From Conidiobolus incongruus B7586 (Eukaryota > Entomophthoromycota > Entomophthoromycetes > Entomophthorales > Conidiobolaceae), in NCBI GenBank assembly GCA_000697335.1, contig JNEM01013905.1, forward strand, positions 1 to 18,352: 18,352 nt of DNA, given 5' to 3'. Shown here in pieces: positions 10,149 to 18,352 of this stretch. Made by a program: the position numbers and the translations under genes. The notes under the pieces were generated by a model, which saw nothing but the letters and a program-made list of their open reading frames with translations, had not been told where the DNA came from and made no database searches. How positions within the stretch are numbered: position 1 is the stretch's first letter; each line of letters starts with the position of its first letter.

Positions 10149-11555
10149 CTTGAATTAACCATGTTAGTATAAAATTGTTTAATTAAACAATGTCTGATAT
10201 CAGTTAAAGTTTTATTAATCAATGGATAAATCAATAAGAATAGGGCAAATAATAGCAACGTTTGATGAGACATAAAATGAATGTTGTAATATATGTATTC
10301 GTAGAGTTTCATTGAATCTAAGTATTGGTATTTATTATAATACAATTTACCACTTAAACGATCAATTGCGATATTATTTTAACCCAGCAATATTTCTTTG
10401 ACTTACACATATCTTATTGAATTTGTATTCCTAAAAGAATGATAATTTAAGAGATATCCAAACCAGTAGAAATTGGACCATTTTCCTAATTAGGATCAAC
10501 CCTGAAATCTTTGAATTGCATACTTATTGAAACTGTTTCTTTTATATATCCTGAATTTGTCTATGGATAATTTAATATTTTATAATGGTTGATAAAAAGT
10601 TTTAGTGTGATAAATATTTAATAAATATTAAAACTTGCCTAATAAACTTATAGATATAAACTGGATTTTTTATTGTGGTTTATTCATATTCAACGAGTCA
10701 AATTCAATATCTCGAATATCTGGAAAGGTTAATTTCAATTTAATAAGTTCAAAAAATATATTTAACTAAATATATGTAATATTAAAAATATCCAGTAAAA
10801 ATAAGGAGATGTATGAAAAATCTTTATTGGTTTGAACTAATAAATTGAATATATAAAATTTGAATTCAATATCATATTTCTTTTAATATCTTGAAACATT
10901 GCTTTTATTGCAATTTTAAATATATAATCCATATGAAATATTATTAACGTAAATTCAATTATTATACATATATGAAAATAGATAAGAACTTAAAATGTTT
11001 CACTAGTTATAAATATATTTATGAAATTTCATAATTACATAGATTATTTTGTATTTTGTCTAATATGTGATTTCCCATTTCAGTAAAATAATATTAAGAT
11101 ATAAAGAGCTAAAAGATATATAAACTATAATGACAAGGATAATTTGTCGATCGATTAGATAAAAATAATAGTTTTAATTATTTTATAAGTAGTAACATAG
11201 AGGTTAAGTATATTTAATTTTAATAATTCTTGAATACACTTGTACACATTAGAAATTGAATACGTACATATTCGTATCTTATGCTGTATATCTCATATTC
11301 ATGAAATTCTTATTACATAATATTTTTTAGATTCCAATTAACATCTCGAGACTTATTGTACTTATACTATATATATAATTAGAAAATAAGTTACTTAATT
11401 ATACTAAATCTCCATGTAGCCTTCATTTTAGTAGCTTATAATCATGATATATCAGCAATGATCGGATCCATAAATCAGTTTAAACTAATATATTTGATTT
11501 TAATTAAAGTTTACTATTTATTACCGATCATGATATTTATTCAAGATTTTATATA

Positions 11556-11584
11556 TCAGATCTTTTTTTAACTAAAAGATCTGA
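11556..11584. repeat. 11-bp perfect hairpin
   Basis: TCAGATCTTTT (11556-11566) and AAAAGATCTGA (11574-11584) are exact reverse complements around a 7-base loop. Just upstream, ATGATCGG (11459-11466) and CCGATCAT (11524-11531) form a second inverted pair, and ATCATGATAT occurs on both sides of the interval. This nest of symmetry could mark a binding site or the remains of a small palindromic element. No gene is adjacent. Confidence 0.45.
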
Positions 11585-13332
11585 GTTGGTTTAAAATATG
11601 ATATAAGATCAAATATACATCATTTGAGGTAAGATTAAGATAAAAATATCATATTTAATGTGATCAACTGATATAAAAAATGTAAATTAATTAAATATGT
11701 TTGCTTTATTTTATTCTAGGATTAAATTAACAAATATATCAATAAAAAATATCACTGAATAATTCGAAAATATTGCCATAAAGATTATTAAGCAATCAAC
11801 CCAATACGAAAATTTTAAAAAATACATATTGGATATATTGGTGATTAAATGATATAAAGACTAAAATTCATCATATTTTGTCCATATATGAAATTAATCC
11901 TTTAATTATAAAATACATATTAAGTTTTCGAAGATATTTAAAAGAGGTAATCTTCAAATTAAGTATATGGCACAATTTTGAATCCTTTTTTGATATTCTC
12001 TTACTATAAATTTATTAATATGAAGAAAACTTACATAATATCTGAAATTTTTTTTGATATCCTGAAAAAATCAAAATTATCAAAATTAATCAATTTATAA
12101 AAGATTTTTATGCTCTCAATATAATTTTAAAACTTTATAGCTAATAATATTGAAATAATTCAATCGTTATTTATTATTAAAACTTTATCTCAACTCCATA
12201 TTTATAAATTTTTATATAAAACTATTTTCGAAATTACTAGAAACTTGAATATTGATAACTGATTACTATACATAGAGTTGATATAGCTCTAATCATTAGT
12301 TTGCAATTTATTGTATATATTTATATCAAAAAACACCAAAATATAATTTTAATTTATCATGCCTTGATGACCATATAAGCAAACAAACTAAATTGGTTAA
12401 TAGATTTAAAAATTATCACAAAGTTAAATATACAGCACTTATCAATAACATATTCTGATTAATGATGAATTATTAGAATATATCTAATATTCACCTAAGT
12501 ACAATATATTATTTATATAAGTTATTAACAAATTTTAATATAATTGGTTGATTTCTCTGGATATGAAACAATATCAACTATAACTTCCCTACCCCTTACA
12601 ATACTTCAAATAAGTTTAATTTTGACGTATTCAATATTATTTTAAACTAAAACTCAATGCCAATAATATTCTTGGATTAATTTATTAATTTAATTATCAA
12701 TCATTCACTCTGTTAATACAATATATTATAAAATTAAAATATTTCAATAAAAAACTTAAATTATAACAACAATAACTTATTAATTCTTTAATGAAAATAA
12801 TGACTGAATATAAAGTTTTGATATTCTACTACCATGCTTGTTATATATTCAAATTTTCAATGGAGAATATTATTTTCATGGAATCTTGGTAGTATTTTTT
12901 TACTATAGACAATTCATTATTAAATAAATTATAGCTATCGCTTTTTAATATACATTTATTAATACTATATTAAATGTGATAACCTAATAGCACATACAAT
13001 ACTATATATTCAAATCTTTATTTCAACTAATAACTTGGTATTTTATATAATAAATATTCAATCATCTTCATAATATTTTATTTCGTCATTAAAAATAAAA
13101 TGGGCTATTAATAGTGAGAGGGTATTTTAATGAATATAATCATAGATAGCTAATATTTCAATATAAATACGTTATATTATTTTCTAATGTTTTGATATAA
13201 TTATTGATAGCTTTTCAATAGCGTTAAATATATAAAATTGATAAAGAATTAATAATTTGACTTTAAACGTTGATTTTTTTAATAATATAATGTTGATAAA
13301 AATTGATAGATTTCAAGAAAAATTACAATAGT

Positions 13333-13375
13333 TGTAATCATCATTTTATATAATCTGATTTGATTACATCAGATT
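13333..13375. repeat. two interlocked 8-bp inverted repeats
   Basis: TGTAATCA (13333-13340) pairs with TGATTACA (13361-13368), and AATCTGAT (13352-13359) pairs with ATCAGATT (13368-13375). The two pairs interlock, so only one hairpin can form at a time. No gene lies nearby and no function can be assigned. Confidence 0.3.
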
Positions 13376-14103
13376 CCATTAATTATTTCATTTAAATATA
13401 CAGAAATATTTGACTTTAAATCCTTTACATTTTGAAGGACATGATATTAATTGAGATGTCAGTGCATAGAGTGAATAATATGAAAATCTCAAAACTATTT
13501 TGTGAAAATTATTATACTATTATAAAAATGATATTATTTTATTAAATGTGAATTAGTAATCTAAGATCACTTTATGTAATTTGGTTAAAATTTTATTATA
13601 ATTTTGAATTTTTAAACCATAATCTTGAGAATCTTAGTACAAATTTATCATTGGATATTATTCCAAGGTACATTTTCATCCATTGTTTAAATTATCCAGT
13701 AATTTGTCGGCATTCAATGAATTAATTAACTTTCTTTGATCTGATTGGTTAATTTCATAAAATCCAAAAGTTGAAGTGTTATATTAAATGACCAAATAGG
13801 TATCATTTAGCCGAAAAATAATTTATCATCCCAGTTGATATATGTTAAATTAAGTTTGGTGGCGTTTGGTTGATGAGCAAAAATATAAATTGATATTAGA
13901 ATTTTGTAAACAATATTAAAAAACTTAATTATTAGGCTACTTTATCGGATATATTTTATTTATAACCATATTTTATACACTTCATATATCTCACTAAAGA
14001 TTTAAAAATAGCAATTTTTGCCAACAACACCATCATTTTGGGTTATTTAAATCTACAAATATTTTTCTAATCAAATAATTTTAAACTATTAAATATAGTA
14101 ACA

Positions 14104-14440
14104 TGTGTTGGGAAAGCCATGTCCAGAATAGTTTAAGAGTGAGAGCTGGGGAATTCCAGGTAAGTGTTAGGGAGATAGGGGGTTTATTGATTTAAGTCAA
14201 ATAGCTGGGAGGACCCAGATCGAACTCTTCCTCTGCAGAATAGCTCTGTTTCTGGGTTCTATATATAGTACATAGAGTAGTGGGGTTTTTGGAGTTTTCT
14301 GTAGCGTTGTATCATCAGCGGAATAAAGGATAGGGTTGAAGTGGCTAGTCACGTGAGGAGGGAATTACTCTTATATTCAGTTGAAGTAAGCATATTAGGT
14401 GGGAGGGGAGTCACCTGACTTATGAAAATAGTTTAGAGTG
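14104..14440. mobile_element. GC-rich block, possible fragment of an LTR
   Basis: This stretch is sharply richer in G and C than everything around it. One edge reads TGTGTTGGGAAAG, so the minus strand ends TTTCCCAACACA, as many LTRs do. Read on the minus strand, the block also has a CACGTGAC word, a TATA-like CTATATATAG and an AATAAA word in the order expected inside an LTR. The second terminus and a target-site duplication were not found, so at best it is a solitary, incomplete LTR fossil. It looks less eroded than the transposon relics to its right. Alternatives are a non-coding RNA region or another short element. Confidence 0.3.
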
Positions 14441-14460
14441 TAATTAAAATCCTCAAAATG

Positions 14461-15330
14461 TCTCCCTTTTGATTGTGAAATTATTGTAATGTTATTGTTA
14501 ATAAAAATTAAAAAATATTTTTTTCAAATTAATATATAAACTTGATTATATATCAAATCATGCATATTAAATTCCTAATATAATTAATATCTATCAATAT
14601 TATTCCATATGCTATATTATTAAATTAAATTTCAAATATAATTATAATCAAATTTTGTTTATTTTTTTGAAAATTCAATTATTACTGTAATATATATATA
14701 TATATATATATTAAAAATATTATTAATATTTGATCAATTTATTAGTTTATAAATTATTTAATTAATCACTCTAAATAATAAAAATACCTTTTTTTAATAA
14801 TTTATTTTTTTTTATTTTAATATCATAGCAAAATAAAATTTTTTATATTTTATAATATATTAAAATTTTAAATATTTATATTTTATATATATAAATAAAA
14901 TTAATAATTTATTAAATTATACAAACCCACAAAAGTAAGTTATAAAATAAAAATCACTTATATATTTACCTTTAATTTAAATAATTTTTAACTAAATTAA
15001 TTTAAAATAAAATATATAATTAAGATATATTACCTGATTATAATAGGTTATATTTAATTATATTTAATATATTACTGGTTAATATATTAAATCTTATATT
15101 TTGAATGGGGTGAGTCATAAATTTATAGGTTTATGAATTAAAGGGATATATAAAAAATTTTTTTAAATCTTTTTTTATTAAATTATATATATATACTAAT
15201 ATTATTATTTTAAATTATTATTTTAAACAATATTAATATAAAATTATTTAAATCCTTTTGTAAAAAAACTCACTTATATATTAATCTACTCTATAGTAAA
15301 GGTAAATTAACTTATAAAATTACTAGAATT
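14461..15330. other. extremely AT-rich DNA between the GC-rich block and the mariner relic
   Basis: No gene is supportable. From about 14500 onward the sequence is nearly pure A/T with few CpA or TpG steps, suggesting old mutated repeats beyond recognition. TTACCTTTA-type words near 14966 and their complement near 15297 (TAAAGGTAAAT) hint at inverted ends of a small eroded element, but this is weak. Confidence 0.45.
14690..14711. repeat. (AT)11 microsatellite
   Basis: An uninterrupted run of alternating A and T, 22 bases long. It lies shortly after the composition border and can also form a cruciform. Confidence 0.9.
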
Positions 15331-15375
15331 ACTAATATTACTTTGTATTTTTAATAATAGGAATTTTTTGTGATT
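15331..15375 (+). repeat. left terminal inverted repeat of the mariner relic
   Basis: Starts ACTAATATTAC and matches the reverse complement of 16592-16636 at roughly three quarters of positions, with one gap. Mismatches include T against C in the run after ATTAC, as expected of C-to-T decay. Confidence 0.55.
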
Positions 15376-15459
15376 GAAAATAAATAAATATTTTAATGTA
15401 TAATATATAAAAATAAATATATAATATAAATTTAATAGTTTCTTTTATTATTAATAACT

Positions 15460-16510
15460 TTTTGTTATATTTTTAACAAAAATCTAACATCTAAAAAACA
15501 ATTCTTTTTATTAAAGACTGAAATTTGATTTTTCACAAATCAATTAAATTTTCTTACAGAAATTTTCTTTCTTGTAAGCTGGTTTTTTAATTGCCTAAAG
15601 CAATTATAATCACATAGGTTATAATCTAAAGAATATACTAGATATAGTAGTTTTTTCCAGTTATTTTTAATTAGAAAGTTTTTTTACAGCTTTAGATTTA
15701 TGAATTTTGTAATTATCATGCAAAATAATAGGTCTTCTGAAATTATATTTAGAACACTAATTAGAAATACTTTTATTTAAAAAAACAATATAAAGTTTAC
15801 TATTAATTGATTTTCCTTCAGGAATTAAATAAGAGTAGTATATAACATTATAATCTATTACAATAATTAACATTTGTTTATTAACAAAATGTTTATTTAA
15901 AGGGATTTGTAGAGGGGGTTGATTTAACTTAATCTAGCATTTTGATTTGTGTTTTAGTAAAGGATTATACATAGGGATTTAAAATTCATTAATTGTAATT
16001 ATTCACTGTAAAAGTTTAAGCTTCTAGTAATATTTTAGTAAGTTTTATTTAGCAATAGCTACTCTAGCTTTTTTCTAAGCTCTAGTTATATTATAAGATA
16101 CCTATTTTACATTTTTATTTATTAATTTGAGTTTAAACTTTAATATATATAAAATAATTATAAGACTAATATTAAAGTGCTTAGATAATTCTTTAGCTAA
16201 AATAAAAAGGTGCTTTTTAATATATTTTTTTTACTTTATTAACAATTAAAAAAATAACAGTTAAAATTAATTTTTTAGATTTTAACAAGTTTTAAGTAGT
16301 TTTTTTAGCTTTAAAATAATTTACCTAGCAATAAATTGTTGATTTATATAATTCTTTATTATCAAAAGTTGTTTGTAAATTTTAAATAGTTTTAGAGGGC
16401 TTATAGTTAAGTTTTATTAATACTAAAATAAAAAACTTTTAATGTTTATTATTTAGTTTAAGTATAATTAAATTAAACAACCAATTTTAAAAAGTTAAAT
16501 TTTTAATCTA
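15460..16510 (-). pseudogene. mariner transposase pseudogene (DD34D type)
   Basis: Cut-and-paste transposase relic. In transcription order: a helix-turn-helix-like N-terminus at about 16440-16310 (LIKLNYKPSKTI, then ELYKSTIYC and VNYFK); a region around 16016-15985 where the first catalytic Asp would lie; IPEGKSINSKLYI at 15827-15787, matching the family's 'PEGxTINSxLY' stretch; LHDNYKIHKSKAVKKL from 15723, with the second Asp (codon 15717-15715); and YSLDYNLCDYNCFRQLKNQL from 15635, matching 'YSPDLxPxDYxLFxxLK', with the third Asp (codon 15626-15624). The last two pieces are in different frames and about 30 residues apart rather than 34. Stops fall mainly where Gln or Trp codons would be expected, and Pro positions read Leu, all explainable by C-to-T or G-to-A change. 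No start codon is certain. Confidence 0.75.
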
Positions 16511-16591
16511 AAAAATTATTATATATATAATTTCCTATTAACTTTGTATATATTTATTTATTTCAAACTAATAATATATTTGAAAAATCAG

Positions 16592-16636
16592 AAATTAAAA
16601 AATTTCCCATTTCTTTAAATTTAAGGTAATATTAGT
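16592..16636 (-). repeat. right terminal inverted repeat of the mariner relic
   Basis: Reverse complement begins ACTAATATTACCTTAAATTT and pairs with 15331-15375. It lies upstream of the transposase N-terminus, as expected. Confidence 0.55.
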
Positions 16637-16643
16637 TAATTTA

Positions 16644-17620
16644 TTATAGTTAAATATATTAAGAATTATAATTAGGATATATTTAAACTTAAACTTAAAT
16701 ATAAAAAAATTATTAATAAATATAATAAAAAATATATTTATATGTTAGTGAATATAATTAAATGTAATATTATTATAAAAATATAGAAAAAATTATATAA
16801 TTATATAAGAATATTAATTAGTACTAACACTATTATATATACTTTATATTATAATAGATATTACTTATATCTCAAGAAAAAACACCACTAACAAAAGAAG
16901 TCCCACTATAAAACTAAGTAAGAGTTTAAATATCATTATTAAAATTAAACTAAAATTAATTAAAATAAGGTTATTTAATTTCATAAAAAAATATATCTAA
17001 ATAAATCTAATAAAAAAGATAAATAATTCAAAAAAAAAACTACTTTGTAACCATCATTTTATTTTGATTTAAAATGTAATAATAGGTTAATTATAGTTTA
17101 AAAATATATATTATCTTTTAATATAAGATATCTTTATAAAATTGATAAGGGAATTAATATTAAGATATATTAAAATATTTTAAAAAATAAATTAAAAAAA
17201 ACTATTAAATAATATAGGTTGAATAAATCAGATATTATTTTTTAATAAGATAATACCATATCTTATATTATTATCTCTATTGCTAAATAGTTTAAAAATA
17301 ATAAAATAATAGTTATAAAGTGGTTTCTTGAATCTTTTAATTTTAATCTAATTAAACACCTTTAAAATTAGTTAAAAAAGTAATTAAAGCTTTTTTACCA
17401 ATAAAAAATTCAAATAAGCTTTGAAAACATATTTAAATAGCTTAAAACAAAATTAATCCCTTTTAATATAAAAAGTTAATTGATTTTATATCTTATAAAC
17501 TTAAGGAAGTTAAAAAAACAAAAGGTAATATATTAAGTTTTAATTTTCTTTTTATAACCAAAATATATAAATTTATAATTCATTTTAGATAAAATTTAAA
17601 TTTTAATATATCAACTATAA
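16644..17620 (+). mobile_element. decayed Tc1-like DNA transposon, limits tentative
   Basis: The transposase relic inside is convincing; the ends are not. TTATAGTTAAATATATTAAG at 16644 resembles the reverse complement of 17601-17620 (TTATAGTTGATATATTAAAA) with one gap. In DNA of this composition that match is weak. The enclosed 977 bases are shorter than an intact Tc1-like element, so internal deletions are likely. The element abuts the mariner relic with only seven bases between the proposed ends. Confidence 0.4.
16871..17535 (+). pseudogene. Tc1-like transposase pseudogene (DD34E type)
   Basis: The N-terminal part reads SQEKTPLTKEVPL then VRV and SLLKLN, like the start of fungal Tc1-type transposases. 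The strongest part is 17285-17380: AK, a stop, FKNNKIIVIKW, then FLESFNFNLIKHL, a stop, N, a stop and LKK. This aligns with the family's 'WPxxSPDxNPIEHLWNxLKK'. Relative to that consensus Pro reads Phe or Leu, Asp reads Asn, the catalytic Glu reads Lys (codon 17354-17356) and Trp reads stop. Each is explained only by C-to-T or G-to-A changes. After a frame change, LIDFISYKLKEVKKTKGN at 17476-17529 matches the terminal 'LIxSMPxRLxxVIxAKG' segment. At about 220 codons it is short of the usual 300-plus. The central part with the first Asp is not recognisable. Confidence 0.68.
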
Positions 17621-18352
17621 GTTAATATAATTAGATTAAAAATACTTAATTATAAATAAATAATATAAGTTTATTATATATTTTAATTTAAATTAATTTA
17701 ATTAAGAATTAATAGAGTTATTAATAAATATATATATAATCATAATTTTATAACTTATTTTTACAGACTAAAATATATTATTTTTTAAGATTTTAAATTA
17801 ATATTGACTTTATCTTTAAAACATTATTATTTTATAACTTATATAATCAAAATTTTTAATATATAATATATAAAATTAATATTTTTATTTATATTTATAA
17901 TATTTTCTTATATATTTGGTAAATTTCTAAAATTTAAAAATAATTTATTTTATTTAGTATTGTAATTTAATATCTCAAAAAATAATTAAATTTTTTTATA
18001 AATTTCCTAATAAGGAATAATCTTGTTAATTACTCAAGAAATTATAAATACCATATTTAATTAAGAAGTTATATTAAAAATATTTGATTTTTAAACTTAG
18101 TGGTTATATTCTTTTCAATTATTGAGTCATTTTTATCTATAAAAATCAATAATAAAAGTTAATATAAAATTATTATAAATAAAATAATTAATATATCTTA
18201 TTATTAATATTTTTAAAAATATCTATTTTATAAGTTTATTTTGTAATATTTATATAGATATTAAGTTATAATAGATATAAGATATATATTTTACTTAAAG
18301 AACTTAATTAATAATAAATCAATTTTATTTAATTAAGTGAATCTTATTAAGA
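17621..18352. other. extremely AT-rich DNA, nothing recognised
   Basis: No open frame of note, no terminal repeat and no RNA gene. The composition matches the transposon relics to the left, so this is probably further mutated repeat DNA that runs beyond the window. Confidence 0.45.

Larger units (their letters stand above)
8884..14103. other. AT-rich DNA without a supportable gene
   Basis: About 5.2 kb. Minus-strand frames at 9240-9458 (72 residues) and 10145-10345 (66 residues) are open but match nothing I know and have the residue bias of AT-rich noise. The C-terminal part of the first, VILFDYNAGKPGVKVCRPEH, is the least noise-like. Inverted repeats at 11556-11584 and 13333-13375 and one copy of a 20-bp repeat (10129-10148) are listed separately. 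No RNA gene or recognisable transposase was seen. Confidence 0.55.
15331..16636 (-). mobile_element. decayed mariner-family DNA transposon (about 1.3 kb)
   Basis: A minus-strand transposase relic with mariner motifs is bracketed by imperfect terminal inverted repeats. Left end: ACTAATATTACTTTG at 15331. Right end, on the minus strand: ACTAATATTACCTTA from 16636. Both are followed by a further match around GGAAATTTTTT. The enclosed length of 1306 bases is the normal size of a mariner element. TA lies next to both ends, consistent with the usual TA target duplication, though TA is common here. The element is dead, with many stops and several frame changes. Confidence 0.72.

Noticed and set aside
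10145-10345. 66-codon minus-strand frame with a hydrophobic stretch (LLLFALFLLIYPLI)
   Set aside because: Hydrophobic runs are expected from T-rich codons; no other sign of a gene.
1-14100. Mitochondrial or plasmid origin because of extreme A/T content
   Set aside because: No organellar genes, tRNAs or rRNA are present, while nuclear-type zinc-finger genes and RIP-like transposon relics are.
3113-14230. GGAGGACCCA shared by the leader of gene A (about 3130) and the GC-rich block (about 14210)
   Set aside because: A 10-base match with no extension is too short to call the leader another copy of the possible LTR.
15529-16590. TGATTTTTCA-type words as the ends of the mariner relic
   Set aside because: The left one lies inside the region expected to encode the transposase C-terminus; the ACTAATATTAC ends give a better match and the right length.
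1-18352. Centromere
   Set aside because: AT-rich, gene-poor DNA with mutated transposons fits some fungal centromeres, but also ordinary AT-rich heterochromatin; nothing in the sequence decides between them.

Overview
The window is eukaryotic, very AT-rich and gene-poor. It most likely comes from a filamentous fungus. The evidence is indirect: two compact, apparently intron-free C2H2 zinc-finger genes with LP-rich N-termini of a fungal flavour, next to transposon relics eroded by C-to-T/G-to-A changes of the kind repeat-induced point mutation (RIP) produces in Ascomycota. I cannot name the species. No tRNA, rRNA, CRISPR array or bacterial-style operon was seen.

Layout. 1-2251: AT-rich, no supportable gene. 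2252-2842 (minus): zinc-finger gene A, followed on its upstream side by a promoter-like stretch to about 3230. 3231-8220: about 5 kb of AT-rich DNA with one weak coding-like relic (4203-4649) and a few inverted repeats. 8299-8859 (plus): zinc-finger gene B. 8884-14103: another 5.2 kb with no convincing gene. 14104-14440: an isolated GC-rich block that may be a piece of a long terminal repeat. About 14460 to the end: a second, more extreme composition, almost only A/T, containing a decayed 1.3-kb mariner element (15331-16636, minus) and, directly beside it, a decayed Tc1-like element (about 16644-17620, plus).

Genes A and B are diverged paralogs, head to head and about 5.5 kb apart. They align without a gap over the first 46 residues, share two zinc fingers with nearly the same predicted DNA-contact residues, and share a downstream motif, PSRRTSIxSLxxSND. 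Both reading frames stay intact and visibly richer in G+C than the DNA around them, which suggests selection has kept them in otherwise decaying sequence. The simplest picture is a pair of small transcription factors with overlapping target sites in a heterochromatin-like, transposon-bordered AT-rich block. This pair is the best candidate for an undescribed system here. The transposon relics show that a C-to-T mutator has acted on repeats in this genome.
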